From assembly GCA_903938205.1 (NCBI GenBank), contig CAJACJ010000050.1, forward strand, positions 1 through 6,382: DNA of 6,382 bases, given 5' to 3'. A program made the position numbers and the translations under genes. Positions within the stretch are counted from its first letter, which is position 1. Every line of letters begins with the position of its first letter. This document shows, piece after piece, positions 6,201 through 6,382 of this stretch. The DNA comes from an uncultured bacterium. GTDB lineage: Bacteria; Planctomycetota; Phycisphaerae; Phycisphaerales; SM1A02. The notes beneath the pieces were generated by a model. That model ran no database searches, was not told the origin of the DNA, and worked only from the letters and a program-made list of their open reading frames with translations.

Positions 6201-6382
6201 GGCGATTGGCCCCATCACGTGCTCAACGCCTGGCGGCAAAGAATCCTTCGCCTCGCCGAGCCGTTCGTTCACCTGTTGGCGAGCGAAAAATATGTCGACG
6301 TCGTCGTTGAAGACAGCCGTCACCTGCGCGAAACCCTTGCGCGAAAGTGATCGCGTTGATTGGAGTCCAGGGATGCCAGCGA
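3216..6382 (-). CDS. czcA: CzcA-type heavy-metal efflux RND pump, N-terminus off the window
   Basis: This is the inner-membrane proton/metal antiporter of a CzcCBA-like system, exporting divalent cations (Co, Zn or Cd class) with a periplasmic adaptor and an outer-membrane channel. About 1055 codons are present. The frame stays open to the right edge, and the missing part should be roughly 60 residues including transmembrane helix 1. The fourth helix carries DFGLIVDGAVIIVEN (5268-5312), matching the DFGxxxDGAxxxVEN signature of the Co/Zn/Cd (HME1-like) group, with the two Asp and the Glu needed for proton transfer. Helices 2-7 and 8-12 flank the second large periplasmic loop. RLPIPLPAS and SRENGKRRIV are typical CzcA segments. 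The C-terminus is complete and ends at 3216. A His/Glu-rich insertion (4464-4541) is unusual. No in-window start should be used: a GTG at 6323 is internal. The metal cannot be fixed by sequence alone; CnrA/NccA-like Ni/Co export is an alternative. Confidence 0.95.
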   Translation of the reverse strand, partial: AGIPGLQSTRSLSRKGFAQVTAVFNDDVDIFFARQQVNERLGEAKDSLPPGVEHVMGPIATGLGEIYMYTVEFEHPHGKGADPIAGKPGWQPDGSYLTAEGRMLVTEVELASYLREVQDWIIRPQLKGVKNVAGVEAIGGYVKQYHVQPDPMKLVSYGLTFTDIIDAIERNNISTGAGYVEHKGESYLVRATGRIERPEQVEEIVIATRGGVPINVRDVLPDGAHVGIGQELRTGSASENGQEVVVSTAIMLLGANSRTVAAEVDAKMQTVQRSLPQDVRAKTVLNRTKLVDATIATVQKNLAEGAILVIVVLLFLLGNVRAAFICALAIPLSMLITATAMVQGKVSGNLMSLGAIDFGLIVDGAVIIVENCLRRLAARQHHEGRVLNLQERLHEVLAASKEMIQPSVYGQAIIITVYFPILALTGIEGKMFHPMALTVIFALLAAFVLSLTFVPAMVAILVRGKVTEKEMPPIRWARSVYAPVLALAVRKRWHVVAAAMFTFAASAFLFTQLGQEFIPTLDEKDLAMHAMRIPSTGITQSQTMQFDVERAVASIPEVAFVYSKTGTAEMATDPMPPNVSDTFIIFKPTQEWRSEAELDALIEAKQSALAALSTHADAHEGHAEEEGESELKLEGHKGKLIQLIQLTVAEVPGNNYEFTQPIQMRFNELISGVRGDVAIKVYGDDFVSMEKTAAQVLAALRSIPGAADAKTEQTEGLPVMTVEIDRTAIARYGLSVHDVQEVVAVAMGGREAGQVFEGDRRFDLVVRLPDMMRERPEAIARLPIPLPASIDTPTEMRHAGEGPRAEPTVTEAGFVPLGNVASIDIAEGTNQISRENGKRRIVIQCNVRGRDLGSFVQEAQAKMDGIKLPAGQWLAWGGQYENLVAAKQRLLLVVPLCFALIFALLLSMFRSARHALLVFSAVPLGLTGGIAALWLRDMPFSISAAVGFIALSGVAVLNGLVMVSFINQLRSEGVGLDAAIERGCMVRLRPVLMTALVASLGFVPMALAHGTGAEVQKPLATVVIGGLVSSTLLTLVVLPALYRIFNASKETHRT
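4464..4541 (-). other. His/Glu-rich insertion in the CzcA periplasmic loop
   Basis: About 26 codons encode a segment beginning THADAHEGHAEEEGESE and ending EGHKGK, with four His and many Glu/Asp. It lies just before the typical NNYEFTQPIQMRFNEL block, in the second large periplasmic domain between transmembrane helices 7 and 8. Most CzcA proteins known to me have a much shorter link here. The composition suggests a flexible metal-binding loop facing the periplasm, perhaps for Zn, Co or Ni capture. That role is inferred from composition only. Confidence 0.6.

Overview
The window looks like a piece of chromosome from a Gram-negative bacterium. The evidence is a CzcA-type tripartite (RND) metal efflux pump, which needs an outer membrane. 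No rRNA, tRNA or other phylogenetic marker is present. The general style (no clear Shine-Dalgarno sequences, a small membrane M48 peptidase, a left-handed beta-helix acyltransferase tail) would fit Verrucomicrobiota or a similar environmental lineage, but that is only an impression.

Layout. Positions 1-578 hold no convincing gene. They contain a possible decayed integrase tail (17-118), a short palindrome, a 140-bp copy of the 3' end of an acyltransferase gene (336-475), and G/T-rich short repeats just before the next gene. Two plus-strand genes follow: a Fic-domain protein with a built-in inhibitory helix and a C-terminal DNA-binding domain (579-1646), and a membrane-anchored M48 zinc metallopeptidase (1762-2586). 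Each is followed by a variant of the same roughly 45-bp sequence. From 2698 to the right edge all recognised coding is on the minus strand: an apparently broken acyltransferase gene (2698-3219), which begins inside the stop codon of the upstream gene, and a CzcA-family heavy-metal/proton antiporter (3216-6382) whose first roughly 60 residues lie off the right edge.

Organisation. The minus-strand pair reads like the tail of a metal-resistance operon, with czcA followed by a translationally coupled but damaged acyltransferase gene. The Fic and M48 genes form a two-gene block bracketed by direct repeats of the acyltransferase 3' end, with the second repeat being the acyltransferase's own end. 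All seven differences between the two repeats leave the encoded protein unchanged. They therefore look like ends of two genes that were each once under selection, not a fresh duplication of a dead piece. This suggests an insertion or recombination event at the 3' end of the acyltransferase gene that brought in the Fic and M48 genes as an accessory module. No intact recombinase is visible, so mobility is inferred. A functional link between Fic and M48 is not shown by the sequence.
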